A stretch of DNA of 14,369 nucleotides from JBPCOI01 sp051000395 (GTDB taxonomy: Bacteria > Actinomycetota > Actinomycetes > Mycobacteriales > Jatrophihabitantaceae). This document shows, in pieces, positions 1-6,920 of the stretch. The notes beneath the pieces were generated by a model, which made no database searches, was not told where the DNA came from, and saw nothing but the letters and a program-made list of their open reading frames with translations. The first letter of the stretch is position 1, and each line of letters opens with the position of its first letter. The stretch is taken from assembly GCA_051000395.1 (NCBI GenBank), contig JBPCOI010000022.1, positions 1 through 14,369 on the forward strand, given 5' to 3'. Made by a program: the position numbers and the translations under genes.

Positions 1-2070
1 CCCGGCGTCCGTCCCGGTGGGGGCGGCTACCGCAGCGGCCCGGCAGGCGGCGGCGCTCCGAGCACGAGCGGTCCGTACCGCGCCGGGCCCGGTGGGCGGA
101 CGGGCGGCCCGGGCGGCCGCGGCCGCGGCGCCGTTACCTCCGGCGCGTTCGGCCGGCAGGGCGGGCGTCCCACCCGCGGGCGCAAGAGCAAGAAGCAGCG
201 CCGCCAGGAGTTCGACAACATGTCCGCACCCTCGATCGGTGGCGTGCAGGTCCCGCGCGGCAACGGCGAGGTGCTGCGCCTGCCGCGTGGCGCGTCGCTG
301 TCCGACTTCGCGGACAAGATCAACGCCGAGCCGGCGTCGCTGGTGACGGTGATGTTCCACCTCGGGGAGATGGTCACGGCGACGCAGTCGGTCAACGAGG
401 AGACCCTGCAGTTGCTGGGCGTGGAGCTGAACTACCAGGTGCAGGTCGTCAGCCCGGAGGACGAGGACCGCGAGCTGCTGGAATCCTTCGACCTGAGCTT
501 CGGTGAGGACGAGGGAGCGGACGAGAACCTCGTCGCCCGCCCGCCCGTCGTCACCGTGATGGGCCACGTCGACCACGGCAAGACGCGCCTGCTCGACGCG
601 ATCCGCAAGACCAACGTCATGGGCGGCGAGTCCGGCGGCATCACCCAGCACATCGGTGCCTACCAGGTGCACGTCGAGCACGACGGCCAGGACCGCGCGA
701 TCACCTTCATCGACACCCCTGGTCACGAGGCGTTCACCGCCATGCGGGCCCGCGGGGCGGCGACCACCGACATCGTCGTCCTCGTCGTCGCCGCCGACGA
801 CGGGGTGATGCCGCAGACGATCGAGGCGCTCAACCACGCGCAGGCGGCCGACGTGCCGATCGTGGTCGCCGTCAACAAGATCGACAAGGAGGACGCCAAC
901 CCCGCCAAGGTGCGGCAGCAGCTCACTGAATACGGACTGGTGGCCGAGGAATACGGCGGCGACACGCTGTTCGTCGACGTGTCGGCGCGGTCGAACCTAC
1001 ACATCGACGCGCTGCTCGAAGGCGTCCTGCTCACCGCCGACGCGGCGCTGGATCTGCGCGCGAACCCGGAACAGGACGCGCAGGGCATCGTCATCGAGGC
1101 CCGCCTGGACCGCGGACGTGGCCCCGTCGCCTCGCTGCTGGTGCAGCGCGGCACGCTCAACGTCGGCGACTCGGTCGTCGCCGGTGACGCGTTCGGCCGC
1201 GTGCGCGCGATGCGGGACGAGAACGGCGACCTGGTCGACGTTGCCGGCCCGTCGCGTCCCGTGCAGGTGCTCGGTCTGACCTCGGTCCCCGGCGCCGGCG
1301 ACTCGTTCCTCGTCGTCGAGGAGGACCGGATCGCCCGGCAGATCGCCGACCGCCGCTCCGCGCGCGAGCGCAACGCGCAGCTTGCCTCCAGCCGGCGGCG
1401 CATCTCGCTCGACGACCTCGACAAGGCGCTGGCAGCCGGTGAGGTCGAGTCCCTGAACTTGATCATCAAGGGCGACGTGTCCGGCTCGGTCGAGGCGCTC
1501 GAGGACGCGCTGCTGAACATCGACATCGGCGCGGACAAGGAGGAGGTGTCGCTGCGGGTGATCGGCCGCGGTGTCGGTGCGATCACCGAGAACGACATCA
1601 ACCTCGCGGTGGCCTCCGATGCGGTGGTGATCGGCTTCAACGTCCGGCCCGAGGGCAAGGCACGCGAGGCGGCCGAGCGCGAGGGCGTCGACATCCGGTA
1701 CTACACGATCATCTACCAGGCGATCGACGAGATCGAGGCCGCACTCAAGGGCATGCTCAAGCCCGAGTTCGAGGAGGTGCAGCTCGGCACCGCCGAGGTC
1801 CGCGAGGTGTTCCGCGTACCGCGACTCGGCAACATCGCCGGCTCGCTCGTGCGCACCGGGATGATCCGGCGCAACAGCAAGGCGCGCCTGGTCCGAGACG
1901 GCACCGTCGTCGCCGACAACCTCACGGTCGAGTCGCTCAAGCGGTTCAAGGACGACGCGACCGAGGTCCGCGACGGTTACGAGTGCGGTATCGGGCTCGG
2001 CTCGTTCAACGATATCAAGATCGAGGACGTCATCGAGACATTCGAGTTGCGCGAGAAGCCACGGTCGTAG
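1..2070 (+). CDS. infB: Translation initiation factor IF-2, 3' part (5' end outside window)
   Basis: IF-2 is the GTPase that brings initiator fMet-tRNA to the ribosomal P site and promotes subunit joining. The frame is open from base 1, so the start codon lies upstream; an ATG at 220 is internal. About 689 residues are visible. In order they are: a Gly/Arg-rich linker (visible residues 1-60), a basic KSKKQRRQEF stretch, the IF2-N-like domain (about 83-160), and the G domain with G1 GHVDHGKT (562-585), G3 DTPGHEAF (712-735) and G4 NKID (874-885). Beta-barrel domains and the C-terminal fMet-tRNA-binding domain end in FELREKPRS and a TAG. Actinobacterial IF-2 is usually 900-1000 residues or more, so roughly 300 residues are missing upstream. 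It heads the translation-factor block shared with rbfA and truB. The identification is very secure. Confidence 0.98.
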   Translation, partial: PGVRPGGGGYRSGPAGGGAPSTSGPYRAGPGGRTGGPGGRGRGAVTSGAFGRQGGRPTRGRKSKKQRRQEFDNMSAPSIGGVQVPRGNGEVLRLPRGASLSDFADKINAEPASLVTVMFHLGEMVTATQSVNEETLQLLGVELNYQVQVVSPEDEDRELLESFDLSFGEDEGADENLVARPPVVTVMGHVDHGKTRLLDAIRKTNVMGGESGGITQHIGAYQVHVEHDGQDRAITFIDTPGHEAFTAMRARGAATTDIVVLVVAADDGVMPQTIEALNHAQAADVPIVVAVNKIDKEDANPAKVRQQLTEYGLVAEEYGGDTLFVDVSARSNLHIDALLEGVLLTADAALDLRANPEQDAQGIVIEARLDRGRGPVASLLVQRGTLNVGDSVVAGDAFGRVRAMRDENGDLVDVAGPSRPVQVLGLTSVPGAGDSFLVVEEDRIARQIADRRSARERNAQLASSRRRISLDDLDKALAAGEVESLNLIIKGDVSGSVEALEDALLNIDIGADKEEVSLRVIGRGVGAITENDINLAVASDAVVIGFNVRPEGKAREAAEREGVDIRYYTIIYQAIDEIEAALKGMLKPEFEEVQLGTAEVREVFRVPRLGNIAGSLVRTGMIRRNSKARLVRDGTVVADNLTVESLKRFKDDATEVRDGYECGIGLGSFNDIKIEDVIETFELREKPRS

Positions 2071-2180
2071 GGCGCTTCACGAGGATGTGCGACCCGTCGC
2101 TACCCAGCGCGTTGTGCGCTCTCGGATCGCCCCTCCTCGCTCCGCGCCGACCGTGGTCCTCGAGCGCAGGCAGGTAGCAC

Positions 2181-2480
2181 ATGGTGGTGGGGACGCTGGT
2201 CGTGGACGTGCTGCTGGGTGACGTGCATTCGCTCAAGGGCAAGCGTGCCGTGGTGCGCCCGATCGTGGCGGAGCTGCGGCGGCGTTTCGAGGTGGCGGCG
2301 GCCGAGACCGGCGAAGTGGACCTGCACCGGCGTGCCGAGCTGGCGGTGGCGGTGGTGTCCTCCACGCACGCGCACGCGCTCGAGGTGCTGGACGCCTGCG
2401 AGCGGATGCTCGCCGGGCGGCCGGAGGTCGAGCTGCTCGCGGCGCGCCGGCGGGTGCTCGACGACGACGATCTAGACTGA
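2181..2480 (+). CDS. ylxP: DUF503 (YlxP-like) small protein
   Basis: This 99-aa protein matches the DUF503/YlxP family, recognisable from the N-terminal VGTLVVDVLLGD-HSLKGKR stretch followed by RPIVAELRRRFEVA and the C-terminal EVLDACERMLAGRPEVELL-ARRR. The length is normal for the family. The molecular function is not established; genes of this family sit between infB and rbfA in many bacteria, which suggests a link to ribosome or 30S maturation (inference). The ATG at 2181 is chosen because family members begin with M-x-VGTL at this point; the upstream AGG-containing Shine-Dalgarno site is weak. A 110-nt gap separates it from infB, and 10 nt follow before rbfA, so it is probably cotranscribed with rbfA. 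Confidence 0.93.
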   Translation: MVVGTLVVDVLLGDVHSLKGKRAVVRPIVAELRRRFEVAAAETGEVDLHRRAELAVAVVSSTHAHALEVLDACERMLAGRPEVELLAARRRVLDDDDLD

Positions 2481-2490
2481 GGGGGACGAG

Positions 2491-2931
2491 GTGGCCGACG
2501 CAGCGCGCGCTCGCCGGTTGGCGGGGCGGATCAAGCAGATCGTGGCGACCGGCATCGAGATGCAGATCAAGGACCCGCGGCTCGGGATGGTCACCATCAC
2601 CGACGTGCGGGTGACCGGCGACCTACACGATGCGACGGTCTTCTACACCGTCCTCGGCGACCGCGATGCCCGTGACGAATCCGCGCTGGCGCTGGAGTCG
2701 GCCAAGGGCGTGCTGCGCAGCGAGGTCGGCCGGCAGACCGGGGTCCGTTTCACGCCGACGTTGACGTTTGTCCTCGATGCGGTGCCCGAGACCGCCCAGC
2801 ACATCGACGACCTGCTCGCAGTCGCGGCGCGCGCCGACGCCGAGGTGCAGGCCGCGCGTCAGGGCGCTGCTCCGGCCGGCGACGTGGACCCGTACCGCAA
2901 ACCGCGCGAGGACGATGACGGTGCCGAGTGA
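2491..2931 (+). CDS. rbfA: 30S ribosome-binding factor RbfA
   Basis: RbfA is a small KH-like protein that binds the 30S subunit and assists late 16S rRNA maturation, notably at cold temperature. The 146-aa product begins MADAARARRLAGRIKQIVA and carries family signatures: IKDPRLGMVTITDVRVTGDLHDATVFYTV, a helix with GVLRSEVGRQTGVRFTPTLTFVLD, and the ending HIDDLL. After about residue 115 comes an Ala-rich and then acidic tail (PREDDDGAE), as in other actinobacterial RbfA. The GTG start at 2491 follows a GGGGGAC Shine-Dalgarno-like stretch 10 nt after the DUF503 stop. The last codons overlap a short frame beginning with ATG at 2915. Confidence 0.97.
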   Translation: MADAARARRLAGRIKQIVATGIEMQIKDPRLGMVTITDVRVTGDLHDATVFYTVLGDRDARDESALALESAKGVLRSEVGRQTGVRFTPTLTFVLDAVPETAQHIDDLLAVAARADAEVQAARQGAAPAGDVDPYRKPREDDDGAE

Positions 2932-3094
2932 CTGCGCGCCGGGCTTGCCGGTCGTCGCGGCCCGTCCCGCGGGGGCGACCCGGCGGTCTCGCGACCCGGG
3001 CGTCATGACGATCGGCGGCCGCGCGGACTGGTCACGCCAGTGCGGACACGGCCCGCTGCGGGAGAGCTTGCGGCCGTTGCGTCCGGGCGGGTGA
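2915..3094 (+). pseudogene. Short ORF, possible remnant of a DHH-family phosphoesterase gene
   Basis: A 59-codon frame starts with ATG at 2915 inside the end of rbfA, with GAGGA just before it, and stops with a TGA at 3092-3094 that overlaps the likely GTG start of the MATE gene (GTGA). In many actinobacteria this slot holds a complete DHH/DHHA1 phosphoesterase (NrnA-like, about 320-340 aa). The frame contains DPGVMTIGG and, later, CGHGPLRESLRPLRPGG. From memory these weakly resemble the NPDADTIG motif and the following PESLR-LPG segment of that family, with the catalytic aspartates lost. This would fit a gene reduced by a large deletion. It could equally be a meaningless frame or a small coupling ORF; the similarity is weak and unverified. 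Confidence 0.3.
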
Positions 3095-4398
3095 GCGTGC
3101 CTGGTGCGTCGAGCCGGCGGCTGCTGACCCTGGCCGCCTCCGCGTTCGTCGTGCTCGCAGCAGAGCCGCTTTACCTCCTTATCGACACTGCGGTGGTCGG
3201 TCACCTCGGCCAGCTCCCGCTGGCCGGGCTCGGCGTCGCCGGGGCACTGATGGCGTTGCTCACGATCGTCGGAACGTTCGTGGAGTACGGCACCACCTCG
3301 CGGGCGGCCCGCTGGTTCGGCGCCGGACGCCCGGATGCCGCCGTGAATGAGGGGGTGCAGGCGTCCTGGCTGGCGGGCGGGATCGGCGTCGTGATGGTGG
3401 TGCTCGGCGAGGTGTTTGCGGGGCCGCTGACGCGCCTGCTCGCCGGCGGCGGCGGCGCGACCCAGCAGGCCGCAGAGTCCTGGTTCCGCATCGCCGTGCT
3501 CGGCCTGCCCGGCGTGCTGCTGGTGCTCGCCGGCAACGGCTGGATGCGCGGCGTGCAGCAGACACGCGCTCCGGTGCGGATCGTCCTGATCGCGAACGCC
3601 CTCTCGGCTGTCGCGTCACCACTGCTGGTCTACCCTGCCGGGCTCGGGCTGCAGGGCTCCGCGATCGCGAACGTGGCTGCACAGGCCGTCGGCGGGGCCT
3701 TGTTCCTGCGCGCGCTGCACCGCGCCGCTGGCGGGCTGCGTCCGGACGTCTCGGTGATGCGCGCGCAGGTGCTCGTGGGGCGGGACCTGATGCTGCGCTC
3801 GGCGGCGTTCCAGGTCGCGTTCCTGTCGGCGGCGGCGGTCGCGGCGCGGATGGGGTCCGCGCAGATCGCGGCTCACCAGATCGGCTTGCAGTTGTGGGAG
3901 TTCACCGCGCTGCTGCTCGACTCGTTCGCGATTGCCGCGCAGTCGCTCGTCGGCGCCGCACTCGGCGGATCGGATGCCGAGGGCGCGCGCCGGATGGCGT
4001 GGCAGGTGTCACGGTGGGGGCTGTGCGCCGGGCTGGCGTTCGCCGCACTGTTCGGCGGCGGGGCACTGCTCGTCCCGCGTGCCTTCACCTCCTCGGCGGC
4101 CGTGCTGCACCAGACGCACCTGCTGTGGCCGTGGTTCGTGGGAATGCTGCCCGTGGCCGGGGTCGTCTTCGCTCTCGACGGCGTGCTCATCGGGGCGGGG
4201 GACGTGGGCTTCCTTCGGACGGTCACGATCGTGGCCGCGGTCGGCGCCTTCGCGCCGCTCAACGTCGCCGCGCTGTACTGGCACTGGGGGATCGGCGGCA
4301 TCTGGGCGGGACTGTCCGCGTTCATCGCAGTGCGCTTCGTCGGCATGACGCTGCGGGTACGCGGCCGGCGATGGCTGGTGCTGGGGGTTCGGACGTGA
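3091..4398 (+). CDS. MATE-family (DinF-like) efflux transporter
   Basis: This is a membrane protein of about 435 aa of the MATE (multi-antimicrobial extrusion) family, which exports cationic drugs or metabolites using Na+ or H+ gradients. It shows the family-typical first helix followed by EPLYLLIDTAVVGHLGQLPLAGLGVAG, and about twelve hydrophobic segments with short loops. A second-half repeat of the signature region lies around QIAAHQIGLQLWEFTALLLDSFAIAAQSLVGAALG. The frame is open further upstream (GTG at 3040), but GTG 3091 (or 3097) is preferred: homologues begin close to SVPGASSRRLL, and GTG 3091 overlaps the TGA of the preceding short ORF by 4 nt, suggesting translational coupling. The stop overlaps the truB start in the same way. 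Its substrate cannot be read from the sequence. Presence between rbfA and truB matches DinF in Mycobacterium. Confidence 0.93.
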   Translation: MSVPGASSRRLLTLAASAFVVLAAEPLYLLIDTAVVGHLGQLPLAGLGVAGALMALLTIVGTFVEYGTTSRAARWFGAGRPDAAVNEGVQASWLAGGIGVVMVVLGEVFAGPLTRLLAGGGGATQQAAESWFRIAVLGLPGVLLVLAGNGWMRGVQQTRAPVRIVLIANALSAVASPLLVYPAGLGLQGSAIANVAAQAVGGALFLRALHRAAGGLRPDVSVMRAQVLVGRDLMLRSAAFQVAFLSAAAVAARMGSAQIAAHQIGLQLWEFTALLLDSFAIAAQSLVGAALGGSDAEGARRMAWQVSRWGLCAGLAFAALFGGGALLVPRAFTSSAAVLHQTHLLWPWFVGMLPVAGVVFALDGVLIGAGDVGFLRTVTIVAAVGAFAPLNVAALYWHWGIGGIWAGLSAFIAVRFVGMTLRVRGRRWLVLGVRT

Positions 4399-5276
4399 GC
4401 GACGGCCTGGTGATCGTCGACAAGCCGTCGGGTTGGACGTCGCACGACGTCGTGGGACGGATGCGGCGTCTGGCAGGCACCCGCCGCGTCGGGCACGCGG
4501 GAACGCTGGACCCGATGGCCACCGGCGTGCTCGTGCTCGGCGTGGACAAGGCGACCCGGCTGCTGCACCATCTCCTGCTCGCCGACAAGGCCTACACCGC
4601 CACGGTGCGGCTCGGCCAGACGACGCTCAGCGACGACGCCGACGGTGCCGTGATCGGCACGGCATCCGCGGCGACGGTCGACGAGGCGGCGGTACGCGCG
4701 GCCATGCTGACGCTGAGTCGTGCGATCGAGCAGGTGCCCGCTGCGGTGTCGGCGATCAAGATCGACGGCGAGCGGGCGTACCGGCGAGTCCGCGACGGTG
4801 CGGTCCCGATCCTGGCACCCCGGCCGGTGTTCGTGACACGCTTCGAGGCGACGTCGTTCGCGCGGCCGTCCGCCGTCCTGCTCGACGTGGAGGTTGCCGT
4901 CGAGTGCACGTCGGGCACCTACGTCCGCGCGCTGGCGCGCGATCTCGGCGCGGCCCTCGGCACGGGTGGGCACCTCACCGCGCTGCGCCGCACCCGGGTC
5001 GGCCCGTTCGGGATGGACACCGCCCGCACGCTCGAGGAACTTGCGCAGCTGCCGGACCCGGTCGTCGTGCCGCTCGCCGCCGCGGTGCGGGCTGCCATGC
5101 CGATCCGCGAGCTCACCGGCGGTGAGGCGCGCGAGCTGTCCTTCGGCAGGTCGCTCCCGCCGACTGGCCTCGCCGGAACGCACGGCGCGTTCGCCCCCGA
5201 CGGCACCGTCGTCGCCCTGCTGGCCGAATCCGCCGGCCGTGCCAGGCCCGTGCTCGTCTTCGCCCCCGCCGGCTGA
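4395..5276 (+). CDS. truB: tRNA pseudouridine(55) synthase TruB
   Basis: TruB isomerises U55 of tRNA to pseudouridine in the T-loop and also acts as a tRNA chaperone. The 293-aa product starts MSDGLVIVDKPSGWTSHDVV (motif I, KPxGxTS) and carries motif II GHAGTLDPMATGVL with the catalytic Asp39. It also has AYTATVRLGQTTLSDDADG, the QVPAAVSAIKIDGERAY motif, and CTSGTYVRALARDLGAALG. The C-terminal segment is the short actinobacterial extension. The GTG start at 4395 overlaps the MATE stop codon (GTGA) and is preceded by a GGGGG stretch at 4383-4387. The frame is open upstream to 3894, but that part is a shadow of the MATE gene. A GC hairpin follows 11 nt after the stop. Confidence 0.98.
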   Translation: MSDGLVIVDKPSGWTSHDVVGRMRRLAGTRRVGHAGTLDPMATGVLVLGVDKATRLLHHLLLADKAYTATVRLGQTTLSDDADGAVIGTASAATVDEAAVRAAMLTLSRAIEQVPAAVSAIKIDGERAYRRVRDGAVPILAPRPVFVTRFEATSFARPSAVLLDVEVAVECTSGTYVRALARDLGAALGTGGHLTALRRTRVGPFGMDTARTLEELAQLPDPVVVPLAAAVRAAMPIRELTGGEARELSFGRSLPPTGLAGTHGAFAPDGTVVALLAESAGRARPVLVFAPAG

Positions 5277-5287
5277 CGCCACCTCCC

Positions 5288-5303
5288 GGCGGCGGACGCC
5301 GCC
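5288..5303 (+). terminator. GC hairpin after truB, possible terminator
   Basis: GGCGGC (5288-5293) and GCCGCC (5298-5303) form a perfect 6-bp stem around a GGAC tetraloop, starting 11 nt after the truB stop. No T-run follows, so it is not a classical intrinsic terminator. U-less hairpins are often assumed to help end transcripts in high-GC actinobacteria. Its position before a separate ribF promoter fits a transcript boundary, but function is inferred. Confidence 0.4.
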
Positions 5304-5334
5304 ACCGCCGGCCCTCGCGCCCAGCTCCGCCTGA

Positions 5335-5386
5335 CGATCACGTTTTCGCCCGGTCTGCTCGGCCCCAGCCGGCGTGATCGAAAACG
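5335..5386. repeat. Two overlapping, mutually exclusive inverted repeats
   Basis: CGATCACG (5335-5342) is the exact reverse complement of CGTGATCG (5373-5380). Shifted by six bases, CGTTTTCG (5341-5348) is the exact reverse complement of CGAAAACG (5379-5386). The two 8-bp stems cross, so a transcript could form one or the other, or a pseudoknot. A third copy of CGATCACG lies at 5462-5469. No T-run follows on either strand. The role is unknown; it may be a family-specific intergenic repeat or a regulatory site. Confidence 0.55.
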
Positions 5387-5454
5387 GTGCCCGCGACGAG
5401 CGGCGGGGATGCGCCGCGTCCGGGTGCGCGACAGTGCCGTCTGCTGCGCGCTCG

Positions 5455-5480
5455 GGTGCGCCGATCACGGCGGGCGCACC
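5455..5480. promoter_or_regulatory. Inverted repeat just upstream of the ribF promoter, possible operator
   Basis: GGTGCGCC (5455-5462) and GGCGCACC (5473-5480) are perfect 8-bp inverted arms with a 10-bp centre that contains CGATCAC. The repeat ends 2 nt before the predicted -10 hexamer (5483-5488) and so covers the expected -35 and spacer region. That placement suits a repressor or activator site, but no regulator is identified and GC-rich dyads also arise by chance. Confidence 0.4.
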
Positions 5481-5482
5481 AG

Positions 5483-5488
5483 TAGGCT
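5483..5488 (+). promoter_or_regulatory. Predicted -10 element of a leaderless ribF promoter
   Basis: TAGGCT matches the actinobacterial TANNNT -10 consensus and is followed by 8 nt and then the GTG start of ribF at 5497, the spacing expected when transcription starts at the first base of the start codon. No clear TTGAC-like -35 is seen. There is no Shine-Dalgarno site in front of this GTG, which supports a leaderless mRNA. Confidence 0.6.
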
Positions 5489-5496
5489 CGGCGATC

Positions 5497-6513
5497 GTGC
5501 AGCGCTGGCATGGACTCGACGCGATCCCCACCGGCTGGGGTCAGTGCGTCGTGACGATCGGGGTTTTCGACGGCGTGCACCGCGGCCACGCCGAGATCAT
5601 CGGCAAGGCCGTCGACCTGGCTGCGCAGCGCGGCGTGCCGAGCGTGCTGGTGACCTTCGTCCCGCACCCGTCGGAGGTGGTACGCCCGGGCACCCACCCG
5701 CCGGTCCTGACCTCGATCGTGCGGCGCGCCGAACTCGTCGAGCAGCTCGGCGTAGACGTGTTCTGCGCGCTGCCGTTCACGCTCGAATTCTCCCGTATGC
5801 CGCCGGAGGAGTTCGCCTACCACGCGCTCGTCGAGCGGCTGCACGCCGTCGGGGTGATCGTCGGCGAGAACTTCCGGTTCGGGCACAAGGCGGCCGGCGA
5901 CGTGGCGCTGCTGCAGCGCCTCGGCCAGAGCTTCGGCTTCACCGCGCACGGCATCGGCCTGCTGCGCGACGCAGACGGCGATACGCCGCTGAGCGCCACC
6001 TACGTCCGCTCGTGCGTCAAGGCCGGCCAGCTGCGCGCCGCGAGCGAGGCACTGGGCCGTCCGCACCGGGTCGACGGCGTCGTCGAGCGCGGCGACCAGC
6101 GCGGGCGCGAGCTCGGTTTCCCGACGGCGAACCTGCGCACCGACGCGTGGGCCGCCGTACCCGCGGACGGGGTCTACGCCGGCCGCGTGTTCCGGCTGGA
6201 CGAGTGGGGACGCACCGTCGCCGGAGCACCCCTCGGCGATGCCGCGATCTCAGTCGGCACCAACCCCACCTTCGAGGTCCGCCAGCGCCGCGTCGAGGCG
6301 TTCGTGCTCGACTTCGACGCGGACCTGTACGGCCAGTCCCTCGGCGTGGAGTTCGTCGAGCGGCTGCGGGGGATGCACACCTACGACGGCGCCGATGCGC
6401 TGGTCACGCAGATGCACGAGGACGTGGCCCGCACCCGGACCGTGCTCGGCACCGCAGGCCCGCCCAGCGGCAGCGGCAGCGGCAGCGAGCGCGCGCGCAA
6501 GGGAGATTCGTAG
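5497..6513 (+). CDS. ribF: Bifunctional riboflavin kinase / FAD synthetase RibF
   Basis: RibF phosphorylates riboflavin to FMN and adenylylates FMN to FAD in the cytoplasm. The 338-aa protein has an N-terminal nucleotidyltransferase (FAD synthetase) domain with TIGVFDGVHRGHAEII (residues 20-35, the HxGH-type ATP site), then FVPHPSEVVRP and the VGENFRFGHKAAGD loop. The C-terminal riboflavin kinase domain begins near residue 190 with GVVERGDQRGRELGFPTANL (PTAN metal/ATP site), PADGVYAG, ISVGTNPTF and VEAFVLDFDADLYGQ. The length is normal. The frame is open back to 5374, but the GTG at 5497 (MQRWHGLDAIPTGWG) matches how family members begin and sits 8 nt after a -10 hexamer. The C-terminus ends in a Gly/Ser dipeptide tail encoded by a short tandem repeat. 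No FMN riboswitch is seen upstream. Confidence 0.97.
   Translation: MQRWHGLDAIPTGWGQCVVTIGVFDGVHRGHAEIIGKAVDLAAQRGVPSVLVTFVPHPSEVVRPGTHPPVLTSIVRRAELVEQLGVDVFCALPFTLEFSRMPPEEFAYHALVERLHAVGVIVGENFRFGHKAAGDVALLQRLGQSFGFTAHGIGLLRDADGDTPLSATYVRSCVKAGQLRAASEALGRPHRVDGVVERGDQRGRELGFPTANLRTDAWAAVPADGVYAGRVFRLDEWGRTVAGAPLGDAAISVGTNPTFEVRQRRVEAFVLDFDADLYGQSLGVEFVERLRGMHTYDGADALVTQMHEDVARTRTVLGTAGPPSGSGSGSERARKGDS
6466..6486 (+). repeat. Hexanucleotide tandem repeat in the 3' end of ribF
   Basis: About 3.5 copies of AGCGGC run in frame and encode SGSGSGS just before the end of RibF. This is a disordered tail outside the kinase domain. Copy-number changes would keep the frame, so it may vary between strains. 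Confidence 0.6.
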
Positions 6514-6642
6514 CCGCCGGCCGCGCGCTGGTAACCTGGGCCGCAGGTGCGCGTACGCGCGCCGACGCAACGTGCGTTACCTCTCCTGCCGTGACGTGTT
6601 CCGGCCGGGCGCGCCTGCACCGACACACGAAGGAGTCGTCCC
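6514..6642 (+). promoter_or_regulatory. rpsO leader: possible promoter and structured 5' UTR
   Basis: This 129-nt gap holds TAACCT (6532-6537), a TANNNT match that could be a -10. Next is a self-complementary core GCGCGTACGCGC (6549-6560), extendable in RNA to 6546-6563. There is also a long-range 6-bp pair, GGTAAC (6530-6535) with GTTACC (6576-6581). CTCCT (6583-6587) can pair with AGGAG of the Shine-Dalgarno site (6631-6635). S15 is known to repress its own translation through leader RNA structures that differ between phyla. Whether this leader does so is inference; the anti-Shine-Dalgarno pairing is only 5 bp. Confidence 0.35.
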
Positions 6643-6912
6643 GTGCCGCTGGCCAGCGACGTCAAGAAGCAGATCATCGCCGAGTACGGCTCCGCCGAGG
6701 CCGACACCGGCTCGGCCGAGGTGCAGGTCGCGCTGCTGAGCCGCCGCATCCGTGATCTCACCGAGCACCTCAAGCTGCACAAGCACGATCACCACAGTCG
6801 GCGCGGGTTGCTGCTGCTCGTCGGGCAGCGCCGCCGGCTGCTCAACTACCTGGCCGACACCGACATCAACCGGTACCGGTCGATCATCGAGCGTCTCGGC
6901 CTGCGCCGGTAG
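6643..6912 (+). CDS. rpsO: 30S ribosomal protein S15
   Basis: S15 binds the three-way junction of 16S rRNA helices 20-22 early in 30S assembly and later contributes to an intersubunit bridge. The 89-aa product has the usual length and signatures: EYGSAEADTGSAEVQVALLSRRI, LTEHLKLHKHDHHSRRGLLLLVGQRRRLLNYL, and the C-terminal RYRSIIERLGLRR. The GTG start at 6643 is fixed by a strong Shine-Dalgarno GAAGGAG at 6629-6635 with a 7-nt spacer, and by homology at the N-terminus. It is followed by pnp, as in most bacteria, with a 292-nt structured spacer. Confidence 0.98.
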   Translation: MPLASDVKKQIIAEYGSAEADTGSAEVQVALLSRRIRDLTEHLKLHKHDHHSRRGLLLLVGQRRRLLNYLADTDINRYRSIIERLGLRR

Positions 6913-6920
6913 CTCCCGTC

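Noticed and set aside
2085..2177. 30-codon frame starting at ATG 2085 in the infB-DUF503 gap
   Set aside because: The GAGG before it is too close to the ATG to act as a ribosome-binding site, and the Pro/Ser/Leu-rich product has no recognisable feature. A weak AGCGC/GCGCT hairpin at 2106-2120 is also too short to call.
3040..3090. Upstream extension of the MATE gene to GTG 3040
   Set aside because: No Shine-Dalgarno site there, homologues begin near SVPGASSRRLL, and GTG 3091 overlaps the previous frame's stop by 4 nt. It is still possible.
5374..5496. Extension of ribF upstream to ATG 5374
   Set aside because: The added 41 residues have no family similarity and would cover the promoter and inverted repeats; GTG 5497 matches the family start.
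5277..5496. FMN riboswitch upstream of ribF
   Set aside because: The conserved FMN-aptamer segments are not visible, and the gap is explained by a hairpin, inverted repeats and a leaderless promoter.
3873..5531. Minus-strand open frame of 552 codons opposite MATE and truB
   Set aside because: Shadow of two identified genes.
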